Source: CAIXOZ01 sp046091285
Lineage (GTDB): Bacteria > Cyanobacteriota > Cyanobacteriia > PCC-6307 > Cyanobiaceae
Length of the DNA stretch: 64,000 bases
Direction of reading: 5' to 3'
NCBI GenBank assembly: GCA_046091285.1
Contig: JBJTBH010000218.1
Span: forward strand, 1-64,000
The notes beneath the pieces were generated by a model. That model was not told the DNA's origin, ran no database searches, and was given only the letters and a program-made list of their open reading frames with translations. A program made the translations under genes and the position numbers. Below are positions 1 to 8,883 of the stretch, piece after piece; the first letter of the stretch is position 1, and every line of letters begins with the position of its first letter.

Positions 1-422
1 TCAGCCGCCAGGGCGACCAGCTCATCCAGGGGAAAGGACTCAGGGCTTTCCCTGAGGAGATTCCAGGCCTGCGCCAGCAGTCTTGGGCTTGGACTTGAGG
101 CCTCGAGCGCCTGGGCATCGAAGCTCCAGACCCCGGTTCCCAGCCGTTCAGGGATGGGAGCGCCTGAGGGGAGCGCGTTGACAAGATCAAGATCCCGGAG
201 CGGTTGCGCCTGTCGCTTGCCCTCGAAACCGACGCGGAGCTCTGCCCGGCGCTCCTGGATTGACGCGATCACCGCCAGCCTCGCCCCCTTCGGATCTCGC
301 AACCCGACCAGATCACCGGGATGGAAGGAGGTCAGGGCAGATCTGGCAGACAAACGGGAAAGAAAGACTGGGACCGCCTGGAAAGAAGTCCGGAGACTCC
401 CCCGGACGGTCCGGAGAATCAA
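1..422 (-). CDS. Probable RNase II/R-family exoribonuclease, N-terminal part only
   Basis: An open frame runs leftward off the window edge, so only about 140 N-terminal residues are visible. It has no ATG; a TTG at 420-422 overlaps the rpsR stop codon (TTGA), which suggests translational coupling. Readable sequence includes [20 protein letters not shown] followed by a segment ending [11 protein letters not shown], which looks like the small beta-rich N-terminal region of cyanobacterial RNase II-like proteins. The catalytic RNB domain would lie outside the window. The identity leans on this resemblance and on my recollection that such a gene often follows rpsR in picocyanobacteria. The open frame is convincing; the function and the TTG start are tentative. 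Confidence 0.45.
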
Positions 423-640
423 CCTTCGGGATTGACGAAGGGAAGCAGGGCGACGATGCGGGCGCGCTTGACGGCGTTCGTGAGATCGCGCTGCTGCTTG
501 GCGGTCAGGCCGGTCAGACGGCGGGGAAGGATCTTGCCGCGCTCAGTGATGAACTTCTTGAGCAGATCCACATCCTTGTAATCGATGGGATCGCCGGGCT
601 TGATCGGAGAAAGACGCTTCTTGAAGAAGGAGCTGCTCAT
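419..640 (-). CDS. rpsR: 30S ribosomal protein S18
   Basis: A 73-residue basic protein beginning [20 protein letters not shown] and containing [20 protein letters not shown] and the S18 core [21 protein letters not shown]18 binds the platform of the small ribosomal subunit with S6. Length and sequence are typical of cyanobacterial S18. The start is the ATG at 638-640; the frame is open further upstream but that part shows no S18 similarity. It lies 246 nt downstream of rpmG on the same strand, the usual rpmG-rpsR order, and its stop overlaps the TTG of the next gene. Confidence 0.97.
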
Positions 641-886
641 GGGACTCAGATGGAAGTGGAAGGGGTTCTGCGGCAACCGCTTCTTCGCGCAGGGAAGGAG
701 CGTGTCGAGAGGAGAGGGGGGAGTGAAACGGGGGAGGACCTTGGAACCTCCCGAGGGAGATCGAGACCGATAGCCTTCCATGGATGGCTGGTGCCGGAGG
801 GAGGAATCCAGCGGCGCGGTGGCCGTCGTCGGGCATCGCTGCCGTCAGGAATCAGTCCTTGGAGACCGTGATCCGATCCCCTGAGA

Positions 887-1081
887 TCACTTGATTTCCT
901 TGTGGTTCGTCGACTTGTTGCAATGGGGGCAGAACTTCTTCAGTTCCAGCCGTTCCGTGGTGTTCCTGCGGTTTTTTTCCGTGGTGTAGCGGGAGACGCC
1001 AGCGGACCGCTTGGCGGGGTTGGACCGGCATTCGGTGCACTCGAGAGTGATCACGATCCGGACGCCCTTGTTCTTGGCCAT
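887..1081 (-). CDS. rpmG: 50S ribosomal protein L33
   Basis: A 64-residue protein starting MAKNKGVRIVITLECTECRS with a second Cys pair in KKFCPHCNKSTNHKEIK. The two CxxC pairs are those of zinc-binding (C+) L33, a large-subunit protein near the E site. The start ATG is at 1079-1081. It is divergent from pheT with about 104 bp between the start codons, which must hold both promoters. The 246 nt between its stop and rpsR contain no additional gene that I can support. Confidence 0.97.
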   Translation of the reverse strand: MAKNKGVRIVITLECTECRSNPAKRSAGVSRYTTEKNRRNTTERLELKKFCPHCNKSTNHKEIK

Positions 1082-1185
1082 AAAGGACGTTGCGCCGCGT
1101 GTGCGATGCGAATTGACAAGGTTCAACTGTAGCTGTTCATCGGACACCCTCCCCTCCGCTCCCTAAAGTCGCCCTTCAGTGATGG

Positions 1186-3642
1186 ATGGCAACAATGCGG
1201 GTCTCGCTCCAGTGGCTCCAGGAGCTCGTGACCGCAGAGCTGCCTCCCCCTGCCGATCTGGCCGAACGGCTCTCCATCGCCGGGTTCGAGGTCGACGCCC
1301 TCGAAGACCTGGCGGCCCAGGCGGCCGGAGTCGTGGTGGGCCATGTGCTCGAACGCCAACCCCATCCCAACGCCGACAAGCTCAGCGTCTGTCAGGTCGA
1401 AGTCGGGGATTCGACCCCCCTGCAGATCGTCTGTGGTGCCGCCAACGTCCGGGCCGGCATCCATGTGGCCGTGGCCAGGGTCGGCGCCGTGCTCCCGGCT
1501 GTCGACCTGACGATCAAGCCGGCGGAGCTGCGTGGTGTGGCCAGCACCGGGATGATCTGCTCGCTGCGCGAACTCGGACTGAGCGATCAGAGCGACGGGA
1601 TCGCCATCCTCGAGGAGCTCCTGGATACAGTGCCGGCTCTCGGCAGCCCGATCGGTCCCTGCTTGGGTCTCGACGATCAGATCCTGGAACTGGCGATCAC
1701 AGCCAACCGTCCCGACGGGCTCTCGATGCTCGGCATCGCCAGGGAGGTGGCCGCCCTGACCGGCGGCCGTGTCCAGGCACCCGCAGCCCCATCGTCGATG
1801 GTGGCCTCTTCCCTGCCCGTCGATGCGGACACCCGCTCGATGATCGAAACGGGGGGAGTCTTCAGCCTCACCCGGCTGGAGGGACTCAGGGTCGGCCCTT
1901 CCCCCTCCTGGTTGCAGCGCCGCCTCGAGAAAGCCGGCCTGCGCTCCATCAACACCGTGGTCGACATCACCAACCTCGTGATGCTGGAAACCGGTCAACC
2001 GCTTCACGCCTTTGATGCCGAGGCCCTGGCCGCCCTGCCCGGAGCCGCAGACCGACCCGACGCTCTCGGCCTGCGTCAGGGCCGGGAGGGCGAATCACTC
2101 ACCACTCTCGATGGGGAAGCCCGCGACCTCAACGGCGATGCCCTGGTGGTCACCTGGGCGGATCAACCGATCGCTCTTGCCGGCGTCATCGGTGGGAAGG
2201 CTGAATCGGTAGCTCAGGGCACGCAGACGATCTGGCTGGAAGCCGCGATGTTCGCTCCCCAGGCGGTGCGCCGCAGTGCCCGGTCAGTCGGTCTGCGCAC
2301 CGAAGCCAGCACGCGCTTCGAGAAGGGGCTGCCAAGGGAGATGACCCTGGTCGCGAGCGATCGGGCCGTACAGCTGCTGGTGGATCTCTGCGGAGCACAG
2401 CCGAAGGGCCGCTGGCTGCACGCCGCACCGACCAGGGCCACGGCACCGATTCGCCTGCGGCGCGATGGTCTGCACAATCTGCTGGGTCCGACCGGCGATG
2501 GCAGCGATCTTCCCGATCTGGAGATCACAGAGACCCTGACCGCTCTCGGCTGTGAGCTGCAGGCCTGGGAGGACGGGGAAGGCTGGTCCGTGACCATTCC
2601 ACCCTCGCGGGCGATGGATCTGCAACGAGAGGTGGACCTGATTGAAGAGGTGGCCAGGCTGGTCGGCTACGACCGTTTCGCCAGCCATCTTCCGGATCCG
2701 ATTGAACCGGGTGGCCTCACCCCCCGGCAGCAGGCCGAACGCCGCCTGCGAGAGGCGCTGTGCCTGGCTGGCCTGCAGGAAACCACGGCGCTGTCGCTGG
2801 TGGAGGAGGCTCCCGCCCGCCTGGCCCTCAGCAATCCCCTGCTGGCCGATTACAGCCATCTGCGTGACAATCTGCACGATGAGCTGCTTCAGGCTGCGCG
2901 GCGGAATCTGCAGGCCTCCCAGCCCGGCTTCTGGGCCTTTGAAATCGGCCATGTCTTCCGGGGTGTCCCCGGTGAACAGCAACAGGTGGCTCTCCTGACC
3001 GGCGTTCTCAGTGGTGAACGCCGCGCTGAGCGCTGGACCAGCAGCGGCAAACGCCGGCCACCGGGATACTTCGAAGCCCGCGGAGTGCTGCAGCAGGCCC
3101 TGACCTCCCTGAAGCTGCCGATCGAGGACCGGTCCCTGCCCACCGATCCGAGCCCTGCTGCACCGCTGCTCCACCCTGGGCGTGCAGCGCAGCTGGTGGT
3201 TGAAGGCCGACCAGCCGGATGGTTCGGTCAGCTCCACCCGGAGACAGCGGAAGCCCTTGATCTCCCAGAAGCCACCTATGCCTTTGAACTGGATCTGACG
3301 GCAGTGCTGACGGCAGCCACACGCCAGACCCGCTGGCAGCCCCTGTTCCGCAGCTTTGCCACCGTGCCGGCCTCCGAACGCGATCTGGCGATCGTCGTCC
3401 CCCAGACCGTCACCTCGAACCAGTTGCTGCAGGCGATGCGCAAAGCGGGCAGACCACTGCTGGAGCATGTGGAGCTGATCGATCGCTATCAAGGTGAACA
3501 GGTGGCCGCCGGATGCTGCAGCCAGGCCTTCCGACTGCGCTACAGGGATCCCGCCCGCACCCTCACCGATGAAGCGGTGGAGCAAGCGCACGCCAAGGTT
3601 CGAATGTCACTGGAACGTCAGTTCCAGGCGCAGCAGCGCTGA
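1186..3642 (+). CDS. pheT: Phenylalanyl-tRNA synthetase beta subunit
   Basis: An 818-residue protein of the usual PheT length. PheT pairs with PheS (not in the window) to charge tRNA-Phe in the cytoplasm. The N-terminal part (about residues 40-150) is an EMAP-II-like tRNA-binding domain with HPNADKLSVCQVEVG. The B3/B4 and B5 editing and structural domains follow (LHAFDAEAL, IGG, EASTRFEKGLPREM, DLIEEVARLVGYDRF). The C-terminal ferredoxin-fold anticodon-binding domain starts near FRSFATVPASERDLAIVV. The second in-frame ATG (1195; MRVSLQWLQELV) matches the family N-terminus better, so the true start may be three codons downstream. It is monocistronic here and converges with the following methyltransferase gene, with only 9 nt between stops. 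Confidence 0.97.
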   Translation: MATMRVSLQWLQELVTAELPPPADLAERLSIAGFEVDALEDLAAQAAGVVVGHVLERQPHPNADKLSVCQVEVGDSTPLQIVCGAANVRAGIHVAVARVGAVLPAVDLTIKPAELRGVASTGMICSLRELGLSDQSDGIAILEELLDTVPALGSPIGPCLGLDDQILELAITANRPDGLSMLGIAREVAALTGGRVQAPAAPSSMVASSLPVDADTRSMIETGGVFSLTRLEGLRVGPSPSWLQRRLEKAGLRSINTVVDITNLVMLETGQPLHAFDAEALAALPGAADRPDALGLRQGREGESLTTLDGEARDLNGDALVVTWADQPIALAGVIGGKAESVAQGTQTIWLEAAMFAPQAVRRSARSVGLRTEASTRFEKGLPREMTLVASDRAVQLLVDLCGAQPKGRWLHAAPTRATAPIRLRRDGLHNLLGPTGDGSDLPDLEITETLTALGCELQAWEDGEGWSVTIPPSRAMDLQREVDLIEEVARLVGYDRFASHLPDPIEPGGLTPRQQAERRLREALCLAGLQETTALSLVEEAPARLALSNPLLADYSHLRDNLHDELLQAARRNLQASQPGFWAFEIGHVFRGVPGEQQQVALLTGVLSGERRAERWTSSGKRRPPGYFEARGVLQQALTSLKLPIEDRSLPTDPSPAAPLLHPGRAAQLVVEGRPAGWFGQLHPETAEALDLPEATYAFELDLTAVLTAATRQTRWQPLFRSFATVPASERDLAIVVPQTVTSNQLLQAMRKAGRPLLEHVELIDRYQGEQVAAGCCSQAFRLRYRDPARTLTDEAVEQAHAKVRMSLERQFQAQQR

Positions 3643-3651
3643 CGCCGACAC

Positions 3652-5067
3652 TCAGCCGGCCGTTGCCTGCCTTTCGAGCACGACCACCGTCTCGACGTGA
3701 GATGTCTGAGGGAAGAAGTCAACCGGTTGCACCCGCTGCAGCCGATAAGATCCACCCTCACGACATAACTGACCGAGGTCCCGGGCCAGGGTGGACGGAT
3801 CACAACTGATGTAGACGACAATCTGCGGAGGAGCGGTTTCGATGATCGCCAGCACTGCAGGGTCCAGGCCCTTGCGGGGGGGATCAAGCACGAGGGCCTT
3901 CACCCCCTGCAGGGAATCCTGAAGCAGAGCCGCCACATCACCGGCCTGAAAACGACAACGTTCCTCGAGACCATTGCTGAGGGCATTGCGCCGGGCCTGA
4001 TCAATCGAACGTTCCTGTTGTTCGATGCCGAGAACATGATGGCCGGCCCGGGCCAGCGGCAGACTGAAGGTGCCTACACCGCAGTAGGCATCAAGCACCC
4101 GGCCACCGATGAGCTCCGGAGATGGCAGGGCTTCGAGCAGCAGGCTCACGACCCGCTCCGCCTGCGCCGGATGAATCTGGAAGAACGTATCGGAGCCGAT
4201 CCGGAAACGCAGGCCGGCGAAAGCGTCACTGATCCAGTCCCGCCCGACGATGAGGTCAGTCTCCGGACCCATCAGGGTGTTGGTGGCCCTGGGCTGAAGG
4301 TTGAGACAGACCCCGACCACCTCCGGCCAACGCTCCATCCAGCTGCCGGCCATCGCCTCCAGTCCGGGCAGATCGCGATGGCTGCTGATCAGGGTGATCA
4401 GGCATTCACCGGAACGACGGCCGATACGCAGAGCGAGATGGCGCAGGCCACCATCGCCGGAAAGGTTGGCATCCACAGGCCAGTCACTGGCCTCAAGATC
4501 CGCCTTCAGCGGTTCGATCAGAGCATCGAGGCGCGGATCAAGCACCGGACAGTGGTTCATGTTGACGATGCGATGGCTGCCGGCGCGATAGAAACCGGCG
4601 CGCAGGCGACCATCGACCTGACGCTCGAGGGGAATCGTGGCTCGGTTGCGGTAGCCGAAGCCGACCATCGCCTCACCTGCGGCCGGGTCGTCATCGACGA
4701 GGATCGGAAGAACGGAGGTCTGCAGCCCACCGATGCGTGAGAGGGCCTGACGCACCCGGTCTTCCTTCCAGTGGGCCTGGGCCGGGGCTGAAAGATGCTG
4801 AATGCTGCAGCCGCCGCAGCGTTCCGCAAGGATGCAGGGAGGACGGCGGCGATCAGGCGAGGGTTCAAGCAGTGCCAGCCGTTCAGCCACTATGTGGCGC
4901 CGGGCCTGATGCACCAACCGCACGCGGACCCGCTCCCCGGGCAGAGCCCCCGGCACGAACACGACCTGCTGATCGACGCGGCCGATCCCCTGGCCATCAT
5001 GGGAGAGCCCATCGATGCTGAGCTCCAGCTGGGCACCCACCAGCAGACGGGGGCTGGACTCTGGCAT
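3652..5067 (-). CDS. rlmD: 23S rRNA (uracil-5)-methyltransferase, TrmA/RlmD family
   Basis: A 471-residue S-adenosylmethionine-dependent RNA m5U methyltransferase. Residues about 8-65 form a TRAM domain (IDGLSHDGQGIGRVDQQVVF). A Cys set at about 78-90 (CILAERCGGC), with a further Cys in HCPVLDP, matches the iron-sulfur cluster of RlmD/RumA. The SAM-binding motif is VLDAYCGVGTFSLPLA, and the catalytic region contains LDPPRKGLDP and the nucleophile Cys in VVYISCDPSTLARDL. The Fe-S cysteines favour an RlmD-like 23S rRNA enzyme over tRNA TrmA, although the target uridine (U1939 or U747) cannot be told from sequence. It is divergent from apcD with 163 bp between the starts. Confidence 0.88.
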   Translation of the reverse strand: MPESSPRLLVGAQLELSIDGLSHDGQGIGRVDQQVVFVPGALPGERVRVRLVHQARRHIVAERLALLEPSPDRRRPPCILAERCGGCSIQHLSAPAQAHWKEDRVRQALSRIGGLQTSVLPILVDDDPAAGEAMVGFGYRNRATIPLERQVDGRLRAGFYRAGSHRIVNMNHCPVLDPRLDALIEPLKADLEASDWPVDANLSGDGGLRHLALRIGRRSGECLITLISSHRDLPGLEAMAGSWMERWPEVVGVCLNLQPRATNTLMGPETDLIVGRDWISDAFAGLRFRIGSDTFFQIHPAQAERVVSLLLEALPSPELIGGRVLDAYCGVGTFSLPLARAGHHVLGIEQQERSIDQARRNALSNGLEERCRFQAGDVAALLQDSLQGVKALVLDPPRKGLDPAVLAIIETAPPQIVVYISCDPSTLARDLGQLCREGGSYRLQRVQPVDFFPQTSHVETVVVLERQATAG

Positions 5068-5230
5068 GGACGTCGGATCCGGAGGCTTCTTCTGACCCTA
5101 TCGGGCAGAGTCCCCGGGCTCAGCCGGCCGACGGATCCAGCCTCTGATGCAAAGGGCCGTTACACGTTTTGCCAATTCCCGGAATGATGAGCGTCGGATC
5201 CTTAAACTGACGCAGCGTGTGGCCTCGGCA

Positions 5231-5725
5231 ATGAGCGTCGTTCGGGATCTGATCCTGCAGGCTGATGATCAGCTCCGCTATCCCAGCGGCGGCGAGCTGC
5301 GGTCGATGGTGGACTTTCTCAGCGGTGGCCAGCAAAGGCTGCGGGTCGTGAGAGTTCTCACGGACAATGAAAAGAAAATCGTCGCAGAAGCGGCTCGACA
5401 GCTGTTCAGCCGCAGACCGGATTACGTGGCTCCCGGGGGCAACGCCTACGGTCAGAAGCAGAGAGCCCAGTGCCTGCGGGATTACAGCTGGTATCTCAGG
5501 CTGGTCACGTACGGCGTCCTTGCCGGCAGCACCGAACTGATCCAGAAGATCGGCCTCGAAGGGGCTCGGGAGATGTACAACAGCCTCGGCGTACCGATGC
5601 CGGGCATGGTCGAGGCGATGCGCACCATGAAGGAAGCCGCCGTTGCTCTCCTCAGCAATGAAGACGCGGCTATTGCCTCTCCTTATTTTGATTTTCTGAT
5701 CCAGGGAATGCAGACCCCCACTTGA
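5231..5725 (+). CDS. apcD: Allophycocyanin alpha-B subunit (phycobilisome terminal emitter)
   Basis: A 164-residue phycobiliprotein. It starts MSVVRDLILQADDQLRYPSG, contains RPGGNAYGQKQRAQCLRDY-type core sequence (PGGNAYGQKQRAQCLRDYSW here) with the phycocyanobilin-binding Cys in AQCLRDY, and ends in YFDFLIQGM. Length and N-terminus match ApcD rather than ApcA, ApcB or ApcF. ApcD is a minor core subunit that passes phycobilisome energy to the photosystems and is important for photosystem I coupling. The ATG at 5231 is chosen because the upstream in-frame extension shows no phycobilin-family similarity. It stands alone, as usual for apcD, with its own terminator 77 nt downstream. Confidence 0.95.
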   Translation: MSVVRDLILQADDQLRYPSGGELRSMVDFLSGGQQRLRVVRVLTDNEKKIVAEAARQLFSRRPDYVAPGGNAYGQKQRAQCLRDYSWYLRLVTYGVLAGSTELIQKIGLEGAREMYNSLGVPMPGMVEAMRTMKEAAVALLSNEDAAIASPYFDFLIQGMQTPT

Positions 5726-5801
5726 GCTATCGCCTTCGCTCTCGTTTTCCCGTTTCCTGATTCAGGATGTCAAGAAGCGGAAATCGTTGATGATTGGACA
5801 C

Positions 5802-5826
5802 AAGGCCTGGATTCAGGCCTTTTTTA
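5802..5826 (+). terminator. Rho-independent terminator of apcD
   Basis: Perfect 8-bp stem AAGGCCTG / CAGGCCTT with a GATT loop, followed directly by TTTTA. It lies 77 nt past the apcD stop and has the right orientation for apcD. This is one of only two classic intrinsic terminators with a T-tract that I found in the window. Confidence 0.9.
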
Positions 5827-5964
5827 TTGGCCGGATGACGAAGACAACAAGACGCTGACCAGCCAGCCGGCAACAAAGAGGAGTCCTTCAAATTCAATAA
5901 GTTTATTTGAGACTCTTGAATGGTCTTAAAACAAGGATCATCCGGGTTGCACGAGCCCACTGGG

Positions 5965-6006
5965 GTGCTTGCAGCGGCCAGAACAGTGCTTGCAGCAGCC
6001 AGAGCA
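5965..6006. repeat. 21-bp tandem duplication
   Basis: Two adjacent copies of GTGCTTGCAGC(G/A)GCCAGA(A/G)CA, differing at two positions, in gene-free DNA about 240 bp downstream of apcD. Confidence 0.85.
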
Positions 6007-6519
6007 ATGCTGACTGACAACAGCCGCCAGGGAAGCCGGAGCGAAGCGACCCTGACGTCAACCCCTCAGCCGGACCTGATGCTGACGCCGACGATCAATG
6101 CATCCATCAGCACGGCAACGCAACGGCCGAGCCACCCCGATGCCGGATGCAACGGACAGACAACAGCCGACCGGCAAAGGCAGCAGCGCGAATCCGAGTA
6201 GCGGGAGTCACTGGGGCTCAGCGATCAGACACATTGATCTCAAACAGTTCACAAGCGTCAATGCCTAAGACCCATCTCAAATCTGACATAAGATTATCAA
6301 GACAAATGATCAGCGCCGCTGGCCAGGACCCGAAAAAGCCAAACAATCAAAAAAATCGTGATCTGAGCGGCTTTTCACAACTCCGGGAAGCAAGCGCGGG
6401 ATTCAGATCATCGAAAAAATCGGCTTTTCAACCGGCGACGTACCCCAGGAGCTCGGGCCAGGGACCCGCACCACAGCCACCGCTGCATCAGCCAAGGGGC
6501 CGACAGGCCCGATTTCATG

Positions 6520-6546
6520 GCGTACCTGCTTCTTACACAGGTACGC
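6520..6546. other. Perfect 9-bp stem-loop in gene-free region
   Basis: GCGTACCTG and CAGGTACGC pair perfectly around a 9-nt loop. It is flanked by GGGCC-GACA-GGCCC (6497-6510) and GTCCAC-ATCCC-GTGGAC (6587-6603). Three stem-loops in about 110 bp suggest a structured RNA, but no promoter or terminator can be assigned with confidence. Confidence 0.55.
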
Positions 6547-6750
6547 AGAACAACGGAACCCTTTCGTAGCAGTGCTTTTGAGGCCTGTCCACATCCCGTG
6601 GACAAGCCCTTTGAGCCCCTGGGACAGAAGCCGCCGATCCGCAGGTGATGCAGGCAGAGAAATGCTCACGAACGACTCGGCAACGACAACGAAGCCAGAT
6701 CAAACTCGGGGCGACATCCAGACCGTTTGTCGCGCAGCGCAGTCAACGCC

Positions 6751-6780
6751 TCAGCCTCCCTCAGCCTCCCTCAGCCTCCC
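6751..6780. repeat. 10-bp triplicate tandem repeat
   Basis: Three exact copies of TCAGCCTCCC in succession in gene-free DNA. Probably slippage-generated; no function is evident. Confidence 0.85.
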
Positions 6781-7573
6781 CGACACTTCGGCACCATCGC
6801 GGCAAAACCAGCCGGCTTGAGGGCTCGAATCCAGAGAGCCCGTGGGACCATCCAAAGATACCCATTCAAGTCTCTAATTGAGTCTGATCAATAGACGCAT
6901 CCAGGAAAAATGGAGAGAGGCCGTTCTCGTCCGGGCCGGCCAGCTGGTCATCGCAGGCGGGAGGCGCCCTGGCGATCAACCGCCAAGCGCTCATGACAAC
7001 CACGTCCGAGCAATCGCCCTCCGCAGCGGGCCCCTGGCCCACTCGAGACGATCATCCATGAAACCATTAATAGACTCAATCTAAGAGTCATAACGAAACT
7101 GGAACGGGAATTCTGAGACAAGAAGGGAACGGGGCGGCAGCAATGGTCGGACACCTCTTGCGCCACGAACCAGGATGATCAGGCACGATCAAGGCCTCGG
7201 AGCTCGCCGACGAAGCAACCAAACCTCAGGCAAGAGAACCGCCAGCGACAAGACTGGCAGGCCCGTGGACCAGAGCAGCAGCCCGCTTCTGGTCTCTTAA
7301 AACTTATCTTAGTCCTGTTTCGGGACTCAGGCCAAGACGCAACCAAGGATCAAGAGCGGATCCTGCAAGGAACGCCTTGGCACTCAGCGCACGCATTGGC
7401 AACCGGAGACGCCATGGGAATCCAGGCGGCCAGGCGTCGCGGCCAGCGCCCTAAACCGGTCCACCCAGCAGATCACACTTCCTAATTGAGACACCACGCA
7501 AGACTCATAAAGAGACGCAAAAAAAGACCAACGACGATCTGATGGCGTGATGCTCGGGGCTGGTGACCTGGGC

Positions 7574-8866
7574 TCAGCCCTCTTTATTGCGATAGAGCTC
7601 TTTGAGAAGTTGATACGCCTCATTCAAACGACGCATCATTTCGGCGGATCCTCCGGCATCAGGATGATGATTCATGGCCATATCTCGATAGGCCTCACGA
7701 ATCAGCGGCAGTGTCAATCGTTGCCCGGAATCAAGCGGGATCTTCAGCAACTTCAGGGCTCCATGCAGGGTCATGGTGTGCTCCAACGTTGCAAAGGAAG
7801 CGCCTCTACGGCGGCGGCGGAATCGCTGGACAAAGCGACGGATCAGGGTCGGAATTCGCAGACTCAACGTGGATGCACTGAAGGGATCTTCCAGCAGACC
7901 AGCCAGCACGATCACCCGCTCCAGTGTCGGCGGACCCTCCTGCCACCCTGGGGCACTGGGAGCGATCAGGTGCTGAGCCAGAGTCCAGGTGAATGCCTCT
8001 CCTTCACACTGATCGGATTGACTCCAGATGTCATGGGCCAGCCAGGCCATGGACGCCTCCACGACCGCCTCACTGGCGGCCTGACCATAGAGACTGAACC
8101 AGTGGTCTGCTGCCGTTTCCAGAGCCTTGAGCAGCTCAGGTTCCGACAGAGAAGGCAACACATCAGCATGGCCGGATTGATCTCTGGGAGGTGGATTGAG
8201 GCTCCGACGCAGCTGCGCCGTGTTGCGTCTGACAAACCCAGGGAGGTCGATGCCGACAGGTCGATTCCGGCGATGAGGACGCGACGCCTCAGCATCAGGA
8301 AATTCAAGGCTCGCCTCCAGGTTCCCTTCCCGATTCACAAGCACCAGAGCTCCTGTTTCATTGAACAGAGCCTCAGGATTCTGCTCATCCTCCACGGCCT
8401 CTGAAGCACCACCCGTGCTCAGGCGATGACTGACAGCCTGTTGAGATCGATCAATCCCGTCATCAGCAGAGGCAAGATCTGGTGAGGATACCGTCAGATC
8501 AGGGAAACCGGCGGAAGAAGGCAGGGACGCCTCCAGGCCCGTCGCCGTCTCCGTCGGATGAAGCGGAGACTCGGGAACGTGTTGTTCCGAAGAAACAACA
8601 GGGGCTGGCGTTGATGTCTGACGATCAGCTTCAGCAACCGATGATGACATCAACAACGGGGCCAGCAATTGGTCGATCACAGCCCCGCGGCTGCGCAGAC
8701 CCCACTCAACCTTCAGACGCGCAAGCATCCGGTGGGAAGCTTCGCTGATATCGGCGCTGAGACGGCGTTTAAATTCAATCCTGGACCTGGGTTCGGCTGA
8801 AGCGACCTGTTCAACCTCTTCTCCTGTGGCGATACCATTGTGATCCCCGCTCTCTCCCTGTTCCAT
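7574..8866 (-). CDS. Ribbon-helix-helix-like protein with C-terminal J domain
   Basis: A 430-residue protein. Residues about 28-72 read as a ribbon-helix-helix-like unit: a short strand (RIEFKRRLSADI), a helix (SEASHRMLARLKVEWGL) and the RHH-style turn RSRGAVIDQLLAPLL. A low-complexity acidic/Ser-rich linker (about 75-200) follows, then a helical middle region. The last 55 residues form a J domain with the HPD tripeptide in MAMNHHPDAGGSAEMMRRLN followed by EAYQLLKELY. J domains stimulate DnaK ATPase activity; placing one at the extreme C-terminus is unusual but occurs in cyanobacterial proteins. It lies 17 nt downstream of the DUF3370 gene on the same strand. The J domain is clear; the DNA-binding part is inference. 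Confidence 0.7.
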   Translation of the reverse strand: MEQGESGDHNGIATGEEVEQVASAEPRSRIEFKRRLSADISEASHRMLARLKVEWGLRSRGAVIDQLLAPLLMSSSVAEADRQTSTPAPVVSSEQHVPESPLHPTETATGLEASLPSSAGFPDLTVSSPDLASADDGIDRSQQAVSHRLSTGGASEAVEDEQNPEALFNETGALVLVNREGNLEASLEFPDAEASRPHRRNRPVGIDLPGFVRRNTAQLRRSLNPPPRDQSGHADVLPSLSEPELLKALETAADHWFSLYGQAASEAVVEASMAWLAHDIWSQSDQCEGEAFTWTLAQHLIAPSAPGWQEGPPTLERVIVLAGLLEDPFSASTLSLRIPTLIRRFVQRFRRRRRGASFATLEHTMTLHGALKLLKIPLDSGQRLTLPLIREAYRDMAMNHHPDAGGSAEMMRRLNEAYQLLKELYRNKEG

Positions 8867-8883
8867 GACCGAGAAAAAATCGC

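Larger units (their letters stand above)
5827..7573. other. Gene-free region of about 1.75 kb with stem-loops and short repeats
   Basis: No open frame here has a recognisable family, sensible codon use or plausible start context; the short frames on both strands overlap one another. Base composition is lower than in the flanks: 6241-6300 is about 38 percent GC by my count, against 60-70 percent in most genes. It contains a 21-bp tandem duplication (5965-6006), a 10-bp triplication (6751-6780), stem-loops at 6497-6510, 6520-6546, 6586-6604 and 6821-6841, and scattered AT-rich islands sharing short words such as CTAATTGAG (6874 and 7482) and TCTTAAAAC (5924 and 7295). It could be a decayed accessory region, could encode small RNAs, or both. 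It separates apcD from the convergent J-domain gene. Confidence 0.6.

Noticed and set aside
641..886. Extra gene between rpmG and rpsR
   Set aside because: Open frames on both strands extend from real genes or have implausible composition; treated as untranslated spacer.
6821..6860. tRNA-3'-end-like sequence (GGCTCGAATCC ... GGGACCA)
   Set aside because: The T-loop consensus is wrong and no acceptor, D or anticodon stems can be found upstream. The paired bases are explained by a simple 6-bp hairpin.
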